Shown: one piece after another, positions 30,506 to 41,394 of the stretch | Position numbering within the stretch: position 1 is the stretch's first letter | Layout: each line of letters starts with the position of its first letter | Assembly: GCA_026315105.1 (NCBI GenBank) | Contig: CM048750.1 | Location: forward strand, 402,910,502-402,974,501 | Origin: Locusta migratoria | Taxonomy: Eukaryota; Arthropoda; Insecta; Orthoptera; Acrididae | Direction: 5' to 3' | Length of the DNA: 64,000 nucleotides | The notes under the pieces: generated by a model | What the model was told of the DNA's origin: nothing | The model's input: only the letters and a program-made list of their open reading frames with translations | Databases searched by the model: none | Translations under genes and position numbers: made by a program

Positions 30506-31296
30506 TAAACAAATGTTACATCTGAATGTAAGCTAGTATTTACAAACTATGATATCTGAAAAGTCAATGGAAAAATATTAAAAACATACCAAATTTATGA
30601 AGTTACAGAGTAACCTGACCTGTGATGAACGAATGTTCACAGTCGTCACTAAAGCATAGTAGCTTCCTGAGGCTTTATATAATGTACTTAAAATCATCTG
30701 ATTGGTGGGGATCAGTTTCGTTAAAATTATTCTCAATAAGTAATTACCGACTTGCATATAAAATCATTTCTGAAGTCAAGGTGTAAGATAGAAGTCAAGG
30801 TATAAAATAGCAGTTATAAATGAGATTGTCGGCTGTCAAATTATAAAAGGACATAGAAATAAGATAACATTGGGTTCTGGGTACATATAATAACATTTTA
30901 AGTAAAACTGAATGAGTTTGAAAAATTCGCAGACGGGAAATAAGACATTGTGCACAATATTTTTAAACAAAACCACTTTAAGAGATTTTTCTAAAACATT
31001 TTAATATTTAACCATGTTAAAACATTTTAAACTCAGTGACAGTTTTACTTAGAATGTTGTTATATGTACCCAGAACCCAATGCTATCTTATTTCTATGAA
31101 CTTTCTACAATTTGACAGCCGAGTATCTCATTTATAACTGCTATTTTATACCTTGACTACTATCTTACACCTTGACTTCAGAAAGGATTTTATATGTAAG
31201 TCGATAATTACTTATTGAGAATAATTTTAACGAAAATGATCCCATTGTAGAAAGATATAAAATAGCCAAGATCGCTTATCATCAATTTTTATTAAC

Positions 31297-31336
31297 GACG
31301 ACCGGTTTCGCTGAACTATGTCAGCATCATCAGGTC
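31297..31336 (-). ncRNA. Hammerhead-like motif, inner foldback left arm
   Basis: Minus strand order: GAC, CTGATGA, T, GCTGA, a 6-nt loop with AACTCAGC-type closure, GAAA, CCGG, TC, GTC. The consensus core CTGATGA and GAAA are intact, GAC/GTC can pair as stem I, and CCGG is a self-complementary stem III. One extra T follows the core. Confidence 0.55.
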
Positions 31337-31455
31337 AAATGAAATATTTTACAAGGCCATAATCTTGTAATGTCAAACAGTTGTTATATAACAATTTACA
31401 GTGCATAGGTGCACTATGTCATTATAATAAAAAAATAATGTAAGATATTTTATTT

Positions 31456-31494
31456 GACCTGATGATGCTGACATAGTTCAGCGAACCGGTCGTC
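31456..31494 (+). ncRNA. Hammerhead-like motif, inner foldback right arm
   Basis: Mirror of the motif at 31297: GAC, CTGATGA, T, GCTGA/TCAGC helix with loop CATAGT, then GAA, CCGG, TC, GTC. One A of the GAAA box is missing, so this arm is probably inactive. Confidence 0.5.
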
Positions 31495-31763
31495 GTTAAT
31501 AAAAATTGATGATAAGCGATCTTGGCTATCCTAAAACGTAAACCAACTGAAACTGATCCCCAGCAATCAGATGATTTTAAGTACGTCACATAAAGCCTCA
31601 GGAAGCTACTAAGCTTTAGTGACGACTGTGAACATTCGTTCATCACAGGACAGGCTACTCTGTAACTTCATAAATTTGGTATGTTTTTTAAAATTTTTCC
31701 ATTAACTTTTTAGATATCATACTTTGTAAATAGTAGCTTATATTCAGTTGTAACATTTGTTTA

Positions 31764-31806
31764 ACAGATCTGAAGATGGGCAGCTGTCCCGAAACCGGTC
31801 ATGTTC
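31764..31806 (+). ncRNA. Hammerhead-like motif, outer foldback right arm
   Basis: CTGAAGA at 31770, then T and a GGG/CCC-closed hairpin, GAAA at 31791, CCGG, TC. Core residues fit the hammerhead pattern; stem I pairing is weak. Confidence 0.45.
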
Positions 31807-31850
31807 TAGAAAGTAGAAGCGATCTGGAGACTGATATTCAAGGATTTTAT

Positions 31851-32485
31851 TCATATGGCAATCGCAGAAACTCCCTCGAGACCCATAACTCTTGCTTTGA
31901 TAAACAAGAGTTTGGAATCTGGAAGCGACACAAACATCTCGGCAGCAGACCGCCGCTCACGGCTGGCTTCTCCGCCTCCGGCACGCCGCGCCGTCCAGTC
32001 CACCCCCACCGCCCCCGACAGCCACCAACAGCCCACAATTACATTTTTTAAACCTTAATTTATAATTAAAAGTAGTTGTGTGAACCTATGTCCTCGTGTT
32101 AACAGTTTTCCAGAAAGAACATTCTCCCTCGGAAATTGTCAGTGAGCAGCAGCAGCTTGTAACTCTTCTGCTATGTTGCACACTCCTAAAAATCTGTTGC
32201 CAACATATTAACAAAACTACGACAACCATGTACAAATCCGTATTAATAAAAAATTTGACCGCAAACAGAAATACATTAAAATTCCATGTCACAATAATAG
32301 TACGACTACACAATATTGGCAAAAAAAAAATGTGTGTGCACTTCGAAAACACAAATAATGTAAATAATTTGAGCACTGTAAACACTAATCAAAGGATGAC
32401 TTTAAATTTGTATACCACATTAAATACAAATTTCATGAAACAAGTACATACATTGAGATAAATAGTCAAAGCTTAAATGTAATGT
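31851..32485. other. No recognised feature
   Basis: Open frames here lack motifs and are not supported as genes. A GC-rich block lies at 31940-32030. Confidence 0.4.
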
Positions 32486-32497
32486 TTTAATTTCTGG

Positions 32498-32694
32498 CCG
32501 GCCGCGGTGGCCAACGGGACTGAGGCGCTCCAGTCACGGTCTCCACGGCCACTGCGGTCGGGGGTTCGAATCCCCCCTCGGGCATGGATATTTGTGCCGT
32601 CCTTAGTTGTAGCTAGTTCAGAAGTAGTTTGTAAGTTTAGGGACTGATGACCCCGTAGTTAAGTCCCATAAGCTTTACAAACACTTGAACACAC
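32498..32694 (+). mobile_element. SINE, type A head
   Basis: Full-length forward copy (head CGGCCGCGGTGGCC, B box GGGTTCGAATCC, tail ACAAACACTTGAAC). A perfect 12-bp duplication, TTTAATTTCTGG, flanks it at 32486-32497 and 32695-32706. Confidence 0.95.
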
Positions 32695-32706
32695 TTTAAT
32701 TTCTGG

Positions 32707-33317
32707 TTTTTGGCATATTTAATGTAAAAGAATATTGTTTAATTGTGAATTACAAAACTTTGTCATCAATCTTATTACGCGGTTACGTAGAAAGATGTTG
32801 GAGAGAAACCATGTTTATTTAGTCTTCTAGGAGTCTTCTAACAGTCACAAATCTGTAAGCAGCTCTGTTGGCTTGCCACTGCATTTTTTGATTGTGCAAC
32901 AATGTGATTGATTTAAACGTTGTTTAAGTGGAAATAAAATCGTTCCATATCAACTGACATGTTTATGATTTACGAAAAGATCCTCTAACATCAAATCTTT
33001 TAGTGAATGCCGAAGACAGCTCACAACGCAATGGACTTCAGCCAGCATATAAGATAAGTTCAACTTCACCTACAGTGGAATGACTTTGTTATAGACTGAA
33101 CTAATAAAACTTTCCGTGATTCAGGAAAATATTAGGGCTCAGTTTGAGTCATTCCGAAAAGGGGTGACGGGCTTTAGAAGCTGCTATGCTGTTCATAAGT
33201 GATCTTACCTGTAGCGTGAAATATTTCGGAGGGATCTTATTATACATTAACGATTTCCGAAAAAAATATCGTTTCCGAAATGACCTAATTTCTCGGAGCA
33301 GAACTGTGTAATACACG
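32707..33317. other. No recognised feature
   Basis: About 0.6 kb of AT-rich sequence with no supported gene. Confidence 0.4.
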
Positions 33318-33329
33318 TTGCTACATTCT

Positions 33330-33530
33330 AAAAAAATGTTCAAATGTTTGTTAAGCTTATGGGACTTAACTACGGGGTCATCAGTCCCTAAACTTACAAA
33401 CTACTTATGAACTAGCTAATTCTAAGGACGGCACAAATATCCATGCCCGAAGGGTATTCGAACCCCCGACCGTAGTGGCCGTGCAGACCGTGACTGGAGC
33501 GCCTCAGTCCCCTCGGCCACCGCGGCCGGC
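33330..33530 (-). mobile_element. SINE, type A head
   Basis: Reverse-oriented copy flanked by TTGCTACATTCT (33318-33329) and TTGCTACACTCT (33531-33542), a 12-bp duplication with one mismatch. Confidence 0.95.
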
Positions 33531-33724
33531 TTGCTACACTCTGGTAAGTTCCTAATTTACATATAAAATGCTACAACCTAAGTTTGCATTAACAATTTAC
33601 GGAAGAACATGTCATTTCCTCAGTACTGTTACAGGCAGTTTCGGTAACGTAACACATCAAACCATAATTACAACTCCTATAGATAGCAGATAGCAATTTT
33701 GCACGTAAATATAGACATGACATA

Positions 33725-33934
33725 AGTACTAAATTTTGAAATATTTGTAAATCTTTCGGAGTCAACTGCTAGGTTATTAGTCCGTAGCTTACAAACTACT
33801 TAAACTAAGGTAAACTAACCTAAGGACAACTGACACATCCATGCCTGAGGGAGGAATCGAACCCCCGAAATGGGAGGCCGTGCCATCCGTAACATAACAT
33901 GGCGCAGCAGACCGCTCGGCTACTCCCACGCGGC
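33725..33934 (-). mobile_element. SINE, type B head
   Basis: Reverse-oriented copy with diverged head (GAATCGAACCCCCG on the plus strand, then GGCTACTCCCACGCGG). Flanked by CATGACATA at 33716-33724 and 33935-33943. Confidence 0.85.
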
Positions 33935-33943
33935 CATGACATA

Positions 33944-34701
33944 TGAAAATCGTTGTAATGCCAATGGTGCATACTATAAGTGTTGTATTTTTTATATGGC
34001 TAATTTCATCCACAAATAATAGAAATATAAGTACTTTCCTTTGGATGGTATTACTTCACGCCACCAGCCATGCACTATAATCACACAACAACAACTGAAG
34101 ACATATTGTCTATAAAAAGAATAGTCAAATTTACAGTTAGGAATAAATCGCTAGGTGAAATCATTACTTGAAACAAATTCTCTCGATACATGCGACAGAC
34201 ACCGCACAAACAGGTAATACGTAACCACCAGCAAGTAACGTCCTAGAGGAGAACATTATTTAAAAAATAAAAACACCCGACAGTAACAGTAAAAACACCC
34301 GACAGAGCTCGATGACCATTGCGGTCGCATCGAGACACCTCGCGTCAGTGCACCCAAAGACACGTACAAGACTGTTAGTACCCTCCACTCGTAACTTGAA
34401 CATCAACATCATTCCTGTACCCACACCGCTTCCATAGACATAAATTCACAAAAAGCATACGACCGTCATAAATACGAGAAAGAAATATTTTTTTAATGAT
34501 CGCTAAAACCTTTCCTTTAAGAATAAGTTTGCATACACACACTCTCCATTGGTGCACACTTATTCATGTTGAGTCTTTGAACTGTCACAGACACAAAAAC
34601 TTATTTCTCGCACTGCACAGTTTCAAACTGTTTTGGCATGATGCAGGTAGTATCTTGCATCAGATTTATGAGTTTCAGTAACGAAGATAAAAATTTTTGC
34701 G
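33944..34701. other. No recognised feature
   Basis: About 0.75 kb; only a short AAAACACCCGACAG direct repeat (about 34268 and 34291) stands out. Confidence 0.4.
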
Positions 34702-34732
34702 CTAATCAGACATTGTTATGTTGTTATGGTCT

Positions 34733-35849
34733 TCAGTCCGGAGACTGGTTTGATGCAGCTCTCCACCCCACTCTATCCTGAGCAAGCCTTTTCATCTCCT
34801 CATAAGAACGGCAACCCACATCCACTTGAATCTGCTTACTATAAGCGTCTCGTGGTCTCCCTCTGCGATTTTTACCCCACACACTTCCCTCCAATGCTAA
34901 ATTTACGATTCCTCGATGTCTAAGAATGTGTCCTACCAAGCGATCCCTTCTTTTAGTCAGGGTATGCCAAAAATGCCTTTTCTCACCAATTCTGTTCAGT
35001 ACCTCTTCATTAGTTATGCGATCTACCCACCTAATCTTCAGCGTTCTTCTGTAGCACCACATTTCAAAGGCCTCTATTCTCTTTCCTGTCCACACTGTTT
35101 ATCGTCCATGTCTCACTCCCATACAAGGCAACACTCCACACAAATGCCTTCAGAAAAGACTTCCTTCCCCTTAAATTAATATTCGATGTTAGCAAATTTC
35201 TCTTTTTCAAAAGTGCTTTTCTTCCCATTGCCATTCTGCATTTTATATCCTCTGTACTGCGACCATCGCATGTTATTTTACTGCCCAAGTAACAAAACTC
35301 ATCTACCACCTTCATTGTTTCGTTACCTAATCTAATTCTTTCAACATCGCCTGATTTTCTAAGACCGAATTCCATTATTTTTGTTTTGCTCTTGTTAATG
35401 TTCATTTTATACGCTCTCTTCAACACACTGTCCATTCCATTCAACTGCTCTTCCAGGTCCTTCGCTGTCTCTGACAGAATTACAATGTCATCAGCAAGAC
35501 GCTATGTTTTTATTTCTTCCCCCTGAACTTTAATCCCTATTCCAAATTTTTCCTTGCTTTCCTTCACCGCCTGCTCGATGTACAAATTGAATAACATCGG
35601 AGAAAGGCTGCAACCCTGTCTAACTCCCTTCCCAACTAATGCTTCCCTTTCATGCCCTTCGAGTCTAATAACTGCAATCTGGCTTTTGTTGTAAATAACT
35701 CTCCTTTCCCTATATTTTACCCCTGCTGACTTCAGAATTTGAAACAGTGTATTCCAGTCAACATTATCAAAAACTTTCTCCAAATCTACAAAAGCTAGAA
35801 ATGTAGGTTTGCCTTTCCTTAACCCTTTATTTGGCAATGTTGCTCTCAA
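34733..35849 (-). pseudogene. RTE-like reverse transcriptase, C-terminal two-thirds
   Basis: Minus-strand frames read RKGKPTFLAFVDLEKVFDNV and GVRQGCSLSPMLFNLYIEQA (35849-35502), MNGMDSVLKRAYKMNINKSK to the ALYGSETWT region (35444-35064), and MWCYRRTLKIRWVDRITNEE onward (35095-34733). The catalytic FADD region near 35490 has been altered to a reading with LADD and a stop just upstream. Frameshifts near 35490 and 35090 inactivate it. Its sequence is very close to the intact copy at 49557. Confidence 0.85.
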
Positions 35850-36642
35850 GCAACATCAAAATTGCGCGTGGTTTTCTAAAACAAGTTTTAAGTTTCATCC
35901 TTGGATGGGCAACAGTGCTTGAAACTAATATTTAAGCTCTCCAATAAAGTGATGTTTCGTTGTCCTTTGCGAAAAGTTTAGCAATAAACTGAAACACTCC
36001 AAGCATACGTTACCGAGGTACATGATTGTTTCAGTTTTGTGATGATATTTTTCGTGATACATGGAAAACTGCTTATAAAAGGGAAAGAGGAAGCCTTGAA
36101 GTTCAATTATTATGGAAAATTGTTGACGAGTTCTTATCAGGAGACTGAAAATGGCCTTATATTAATTGGAAAGAGGAGGATTGATAGACCACTACAAAAT
36201 GGACAGTAAGTCAAAAAGGAGAATGAAGAAAATGAAACATCATCTCCTGTACCAGTCAAAAATGTACGGTATGACAGATATGACAATATGTTGTCACTTG
36301 TCAGAGTATGGGCCAAAAGGTATTTGCAAGTTTTGTCTTCAGGAATACTAGACCGTAAAATGTGGAAATCATGGGACTGTTCTGAACTTTGCACCAAATC
36401 GACTTGTTTTCACACGTTTCACAAGAAGTAGTACAAAATACAATAATTTCTACAGTAATAAGAACAACATTGTAGTATTGATACTGCACCACCATGCGAA
36501 AATTTTGGGGAAAGTTATTTACAAACCAGAAACTATATTTGGAAAAAAAATCGTATAAATCTGTTCACATGGCTCTACACATTTAGTTTAAGTAACATAA
36601 TGCTTTTTATTCTCGTGATTTCTGTGAGTGGCAAATAAAGGG
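35823..36642 (+). mobile_element. piggyBac-like DNA element, internally deleted
   Basis: TTAA flanks both ends (35819-35822, 36643-36646). The termini are inverted: CCCTTTATTTGGCAA on the left, complement of CCCTTTATTTGCCAC on the right. TTAA targets and CCC ends are hallmarks of piggyBac. At 820 bp it keeps only the end of a transposase gene. Confidence 0.85.
36190..36420 (+). pseudogene. piggyBac-type transposase, C-terminal finger remnant
   Basis: One frame contains KSKRRMKKMKHHLLYQ and then HLSEYGPKGICKFCLQEY, a stop, and VKCGNHGTVLNFAPNRLVF. This resembles the cysteine-rich C-terminal domain of piggyBac transposases, where CxxC pairs precede a 'LCF...NCF..FH' motif. Only the first cysteine pair and one later cysteine remain. 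The DDD catalytic core is absent. The assignment depends mainly on the element ends. Confidence 0.5.
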
Positions 36643-36905
36643 TTAATCTATCTTCTAATCAGACGTATAGCTCATAATATCGTCGCATTGAAATGGAACC
36701 AGGCTTGACTTTGTCTACTGAACACAGCACTTATAATGAAAGCAGGTTTGTTGCGAACTGAAACATACATACAGCACTGACTGCCTTTCGGGCAGAGTGC
36801 TCTGCTATTTATACACAGACAGAATGTACAAGATATTATAAGAAGAGTTAACATAATAAACATGTAGAACATTACGGAAATGATAAACACAAAGGAATAT
36901 ATTTT

Positions 36906-36979
36906 TGCCGGTGGACGGGATTGAACCGACCTCCTTCACTACCGCAATCGGTGACGCTATCCATTGCGCCACGCCGGCA
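36906..36979 (-). tRNA. tRNA-like sequence, probably a pseudogene
   Basis: The minus strand reads TGCCGGCGTGGCGCAATGGA at the 5' end (A-box-like, resembling tRNA-Arg) and has a B box GGTTCAATCCC; the acceptor arms pair over six of seven positions. The anticodon arm is imperfect (one mismatch and one wobble), and I cannot read an unambiguous anticodon. Length is 74 nt. No SINE tail is attached. It may be a decayed tRNA gene. Confidence 0.45.
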
Positions 36980-39092
36980 GTAGGATATCTGCGGGTCTTG
37001 CGGCAATACCCTAACCCTAGTTTCTTACCACTGCCGCTTTAACAAAGTTCTTGTACTAATCACACACGGAGTAATTGCTCAGAAACGCACTCAATTTCGC
37101 GCTGTACCCAACTGCGATATTCTTAGACATTACAAACAATTCTTTTTGCAACCAACATACTTTCTCGCATCCTATTTGGTAATCAGTATCTCGCTTATAC
37201 CGTAAAATAGGAGTACATCGTAGCTCAGGTATCCCAGAAAATTCTCTTCGAAATGTTGCAAGTCTTTACAATATTTACCTAAGTTACACTGGTCAAAGTT
37301 GAAAATAACGGTGATCGAGTACTGTGCAAGACGGACATCATTGCTCTTTGGCGTGGCGCAGCGCGGACTCCTGCAACCCGGGACCGGCTCTCAATTTTGC
37401 CGCCCCTCTCCCCCCCTCCCCAACGTATTTTCGGAATTGAGCAACAACAAAAATTGAGACTTTGGCAATAAGTACCAATATTGCTTCAGTGTTCACCACA
37501 GTGAAATAGGAACACTGCAATTTATTGACCCTGAATATTTTTTAGTGTCTTCCATTTTTTACGTTATGCTGAACAAATCCTACTTGAAGATTATTTTTAC
37601 GAGTTATTTATCTTAGGTGTCTGCAACAGCAAACAAAAACTTAATAATTAATAAGAACTCTTGCACTGAGAAGTAAATACTTTACAACATAAAATTTATA
37701 AGCCCGTAGGTTTTACATAGCAACAAGTTGGTCAATACTTTCATAAGTATTATGAGTATAATAATTTCTTGTCAGTAGGACTTCAGTATCCATTACATGA
37801 GGTGCGTCAATTCTGCGTGTGGACACACACACTCAATTTTGTATGCTTAGCAGTTTCAGATTTTTAGCCCGTTTTAAAATCAACTACATTACGTTCTACA
37901 ACACACACGTTGGCCACATAGTTCTTTTTCCTGGGTTGACAGTAGAGCTTTCATTGGCAACCGAGTGTAAGTTTACGTAGCTACTAGTTTTGAAGGTTTT
38001 TTACTGAGAGAACAGATTTGTCTGTAACTAGGGCAAACAGGCAAAGCCGTTCTGACGAAATATCCTTGTCTACCGAATTTGTGCGAACCTTTAAGCTCCA
38101 CCAATACAAATTGACTTAAGCTTCCTTCATCGGTAGTGATGTAGCAAAGATTACTTTCCGTATCGAAGTAGGGCGCGTCTCACTTCACGTGGAGCTTAGG
38201 GACGAGGTCAACGGACGTTCTCGCGAATGTGACTAAAAACACGGGAAGGAGCGCCACAATTTCTCTGCTACCTATTTCTCGATCTTTACGGATTACAGTG
38301 GTCGAAATAATTTAAATCGAAAGTTTACTCGCAGTATCGAATTTCCAGCTCCTGTATTAGGTATAGATGTACTATCCAGTGGAGACTTACAAAACTTTGT
38401 GCGTAGCTGCGACTCGGACCAGGCTTTCCTGCTTTTCGTGATCGGTCGCCTCGTAACTTTCGGCTATCCGACCAGGTTTAATACAATTTGTTGCGGCCGC
38501 CGAGACACTTCACCGTTGCTGCCTCATACCTGCAATCGGTCACTCCTCTTTGACCATACCACATACGAGCGATTTTGAAAACAATTGCAGTTTATTCCGA
38601 ATGTCTCTGGGTCACGAAAATCTGTCACGAATCACTATGTTTAAGGAGCGGTTTCACTGATTTGCGTATGTTGTTCACTAATATGTGCAAAACACGGAAA
38701 GAAATTCATTTAACTTGTTTGGAATGCTTTTATTCCGAACTAGTCTATCTTACACAATATAATGCATCTTAAATTGACATCAAGTGTGTCGCGTAAATTT
38801 TTACAATCTGTATTTGCGATAACAGATCTGACATCGGTGAAGAATTCCTGAAAATATATTCCATTTTGCAGATTATTTTCGCCTAGGAATGAATATTATA
38901 GCGATCTAATATCAAGACTTATTTAGAAGTAGGAAGTATTTTTCGTAGCGCAACGAAAATATTGGGGGAGGTTAAAAACATGTCTGAACGTAACATAATA
39001 AACACGCCTTTTATTTTGGTGATAAATCTGCAAGTGCCTTTGTACTCTCCTTTATACTCGATATCGCTGAGGAAGACCCAGCTGGGCCGCTT
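36980..39092. other. No recognised gene or repeat family (about 2.1 kb)
   Basis: No family motif identified. This and 52.6-54.6 kb are among the longest single stretches with no visible transposon signature. Confidence 0.4.
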
Positions 39093-39102
39093 CCTGCCGC
39101 CC

Positions 39103-39308
39103 CGCCGCGGCGGAGTGGCCGAGCGCATTGAGGCGCTAAGCTCCGATCCGCGAGGCCGTTCCCCGTCAGGGGTCAAATCCTCCCTCGGGAATGGATATTT
39201 GTGCCGTCCTTAGTATAAGCTAGTTCATAAGTAGTTTGTAAGTTTAGGGACTGATGACGCCGCAGTTAAGTCCCATAAGCTTGACAAACATTTGAACATT
39301 TGTTTGAA
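39103..39308 (+). mobile_element. SINE, type C head
   Basis: Forward SINE with head GGCGGAGTGGCCGAGCGCAT, B-box-like GGGTCAAATCC and the common tail. Flanked by CCTGCCGCCC at 39093-39102 and 39309-39318. Confidence 0.9.
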
Positions 39309-39318
39309 CCTGCCGCCC

Positions 39319-39740
39319 GGGACCATGCCCCCCCCCCTCCGGCACCCGCAACGCTCCGTCATTGCTCTTTTGCTCAAAGTACAACAGCGTACGTGCAACG
39401 CAATGATCGCAAACGCTCTATCAGACCTATTCGAGAATAATCGAGCTGACCAGTCTTTGATTTAGACTCCTTTACTTTAAAGAATTACGCTAAATAATGG
39501 TACCCGCAATAACATAACGCAAAATAATCTTAGACCATCGAGTATAATCTGTTGTACAGTTACACGCGCTGTAAAGGCAACTAAATTCACATACAGCCGT
39601 GGATTGTTCATCTGCGTCGCAGAACGGTGGCGTGGCGTTGTGTTCTTTGGAGGCAGAACAATTATTTGGCGGCCGTCTTGAGCCAGCGAGCGACGCACCA
39701 AGGCGGGTAACGGCTTCTCGAGTCACTCAGGGAAAGTTCC
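39319..39740. other. No recognised feature
   Basis: Contains C-rich runs next to the SINE; otherwise nothing identified. Confidence 0.4.
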
Positions 39741-39744
39741 CAGG

Positions 39745-40010
39745 AGGGCAGCTCGTTTCGGCGGGAGACCGTTAAAAGGAAGGCGGTGTTCAAATGTCAA
39801 GTTTGTTCCACCAACTTTCTCTTTCGAATGCGAACACACGATTCTGTTAGAATCCGTCTACATCGGAAGACGAATAATAATGGAGATCAGATCGAGAATG
39901 GTGTTAATATGTTCGTAAACGGCGCGTGCGAATTTGCGATTCTTCAGGGACCCATATCTCACGTTCTATTCATCTCAGAGTGAAGGGGTAAAGTGTTGCC
40001 CTAGTAATCA
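39745..40010 (+). pseudogene. J2-like LINE 3' fragment, degraded
   Basis: Readings such as PPTFSFECEHTILL and YIGRRIIMEIRSRM parallel the end of J2 proteins (FSSECE..., LGRHDHPNKIREIRS). The copy is highly diverged and short. Confidence 0.55.
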
Positions 40011-41234
40011 TTTGTGTACATGTTAGAAGAATGGGTATACTATAGCTATCATACAGTACATCGTCAAAATTTTCAAAGTTACACACTTCCTGGAGCCCGT
40101 CTAAATTGAGCAAATCAGTTGGCTTTTGTACATGACGTGTAGTCTATGGTGGGCTTTAAACGGCTTACAAAAGCACCATGCGTTCATGGGCGGTTCCTGA
40201 GAAATTCTAAAAAAACGATTTTTGGGTGACAAAAAAAACGAATTGTGGGGATGGTCACTTCGATACTTTCTATTCATTGCAAATCTTCGAAATTTTTACC
40301 ATATGATGAAACTCGAGGTCGGTTTTAAATTTTTTCGATATCGTTATCCGTTACCGAGATCCAGAGGTTGAAACTTATCATAGTTTTGCACAAAATCCGA
40401 TTTTTAGCCGTTTTAGCACCTTGAATAACAAATATCTAAACAACTAACCGTAGATAATTGTACAAATATTTACAATAGATCCTGTCGACATTTACCTATA
40501 AACGGCATTTTTCAGTCTTCGTAAATCTTAGTCCGTTAGCAAGATACGGCCGAGAAACCGCGATATTTTGCTAGACATAGTGCGTATTGTGCCGAAAGAC
40601 GGCTTTCGGACAGCTCTGAAACTTACCATGCGATTTGAAAAAAACTACTCGGAAAAAAAAAAAAAAAATTATTTTCGTACATCTTAAAGTTTGAAATCTT
40701 CGGTCGATGAAGGGGTGATTTTTGTTTTCGTTTGCTTTACAGTTAATATGCAGTATCCGGTTTAGTGAACTATTGCAACATATTTTAAAGAGTTTGCAGA
40801 GATAAAAACAAATTGCGTGGACTTCTTGTAGGTTTAAAATAGCTGCGTATGAAATGTACACAACATATCGAAATTTTAAAGTTTAGAGCAGAATGATATC
40901 TTATGTGGTTCTAGAGATATCGGTCCGTGAATGGTATCACGCGACAGTAATAGGTTCGAAAACTTGATTTCTGATTGTGAGGTAACGTATCTTGAGGAAT
41001 AGGAAATGACTAAAATGTTGTGTGTATGTTGTTCAGGAGTTTATCTGGAAAATCCGTTTCCCGCGTTTGGAAATGTGTATTCGTTATCGCGATACGTTAC
41101 AAAAATCATAATTTTTGGTATGAAAAGATCCAACTGCGTGCATTGGCAAATCCACACTTCTATTTATGGCAAATCGTCGAAATTTTTACGATGCGCCGTA
41201 GAACGCTCGGCCACTGCACATCGCGGCTTAAATG
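40011..41234. other. AT-rich region with recurrent CGAAATTTTTAC blocks
   Basis: A CTATT...GCAAATC-TCGAAATTTTTAC block occurs near 40269 and again near 41159, with similar phrases about 'GTTATCCGTTACCGAGA' and 'GTTACG' around them. This suggests a diverged duplicated unit of about 0.9 kb. No coding motif. Confidence 0.35.
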
Positions 41235-41360
41235 TTCCTTTTCCTGTTGCTCTATTAGAGAATGAAACTATGAACAGATATAGAAAGCGGTTCAATGAAC
41301 TCTCCGCCCTACACTTCAAAGTGATTTGCAGAGTAATTGTATAGACGTAGATGTAGTTTG
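41235..41360 (+). mobile_element. J2 LINE 3' terminal fragment
   Basis: Contains TATTAGAGAATGAAACTATG, GAACTCTCCGCC and GTGATTTGCAGAGTAATTGT followed by GTAGATGTAG, the J2 3' end. Confidence 0.75.
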
Positions 41361-41394
41361 TTTTGATAGTTAGAGACATGCACTATTGAAATAT

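Larger units (their letters stand above)
31244..31544. mobile_element. Small foldback nested in the outer right arm
   Basis: About 300 bp with arms carrying AGCCAAGATCGCTTATCATC and the inverted partner, spaced by about 100 bp. Sequence like AACGAAAATGATCCCA (ends about 31243) and AACTGAAACTGATCCCC (after about 31544) flanks it, a roughly 16-bp imperfect target duplication; the outer left arm has the uninterrupted site. Confidence 0.75.
30419..31850. mobile_element. Large foldback element (outer)
   Basis: The left arm, from ATAAAATTCTTGAATATCAG (30419) to about 30924, is matched inverted on the right: about 31025-31243 and 31545-31850. The arms are separated by about 100 bp of spacer, and the right arm is interrupted by a second foldback. 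Matches include CAGTCTCCAGATCGCTT, GGAAGCTACTA-type and TAACATTTGTTTAACAG segments. Hammerhead-like motifs lie about 50 bp inside each end, both pointing outward. No open frame or family assignment. Confidence 0.8.
34712..36654 (-). mobile_element. RTE-like LINE, 5'-truncated, interrupted by a piggyBac-like element
   Basis: The minus-strand copy starts at 36654 (TAGAAGATAGATTAA region of the polymerase gene), is split by a piggyBac-like element at 35823-36642, and ends near 34712 with the family 3' end. A 10-bp duplication, CTAATCAGAC, flanks it at 34702-34711 and 36655-36664. With the insertion removed the LINE sequence is continuous across TTAA. Confidence 0.9.

Noticed and set aside
31776..32051. 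91-codon open frame with a proline-rich end, as a host exon
   Set aside because: It overlaps the end of the foldback arm and its hammerhead-like motif, has no domain, and the opposite strand is equally open because of GC content.
32096..32461. 121-codon open frame as a small gene
   Set aside because: Composition is AT-driven (Asn, Thr, Leu, Lys), no motif is visible, and the opposite strand is also open.
37338..37520. Minus-strand 60-codon open frame next to a C-rich block as a gene
   Set aside because: Low-complexity reading without a start context, domain or neighbouring exon.
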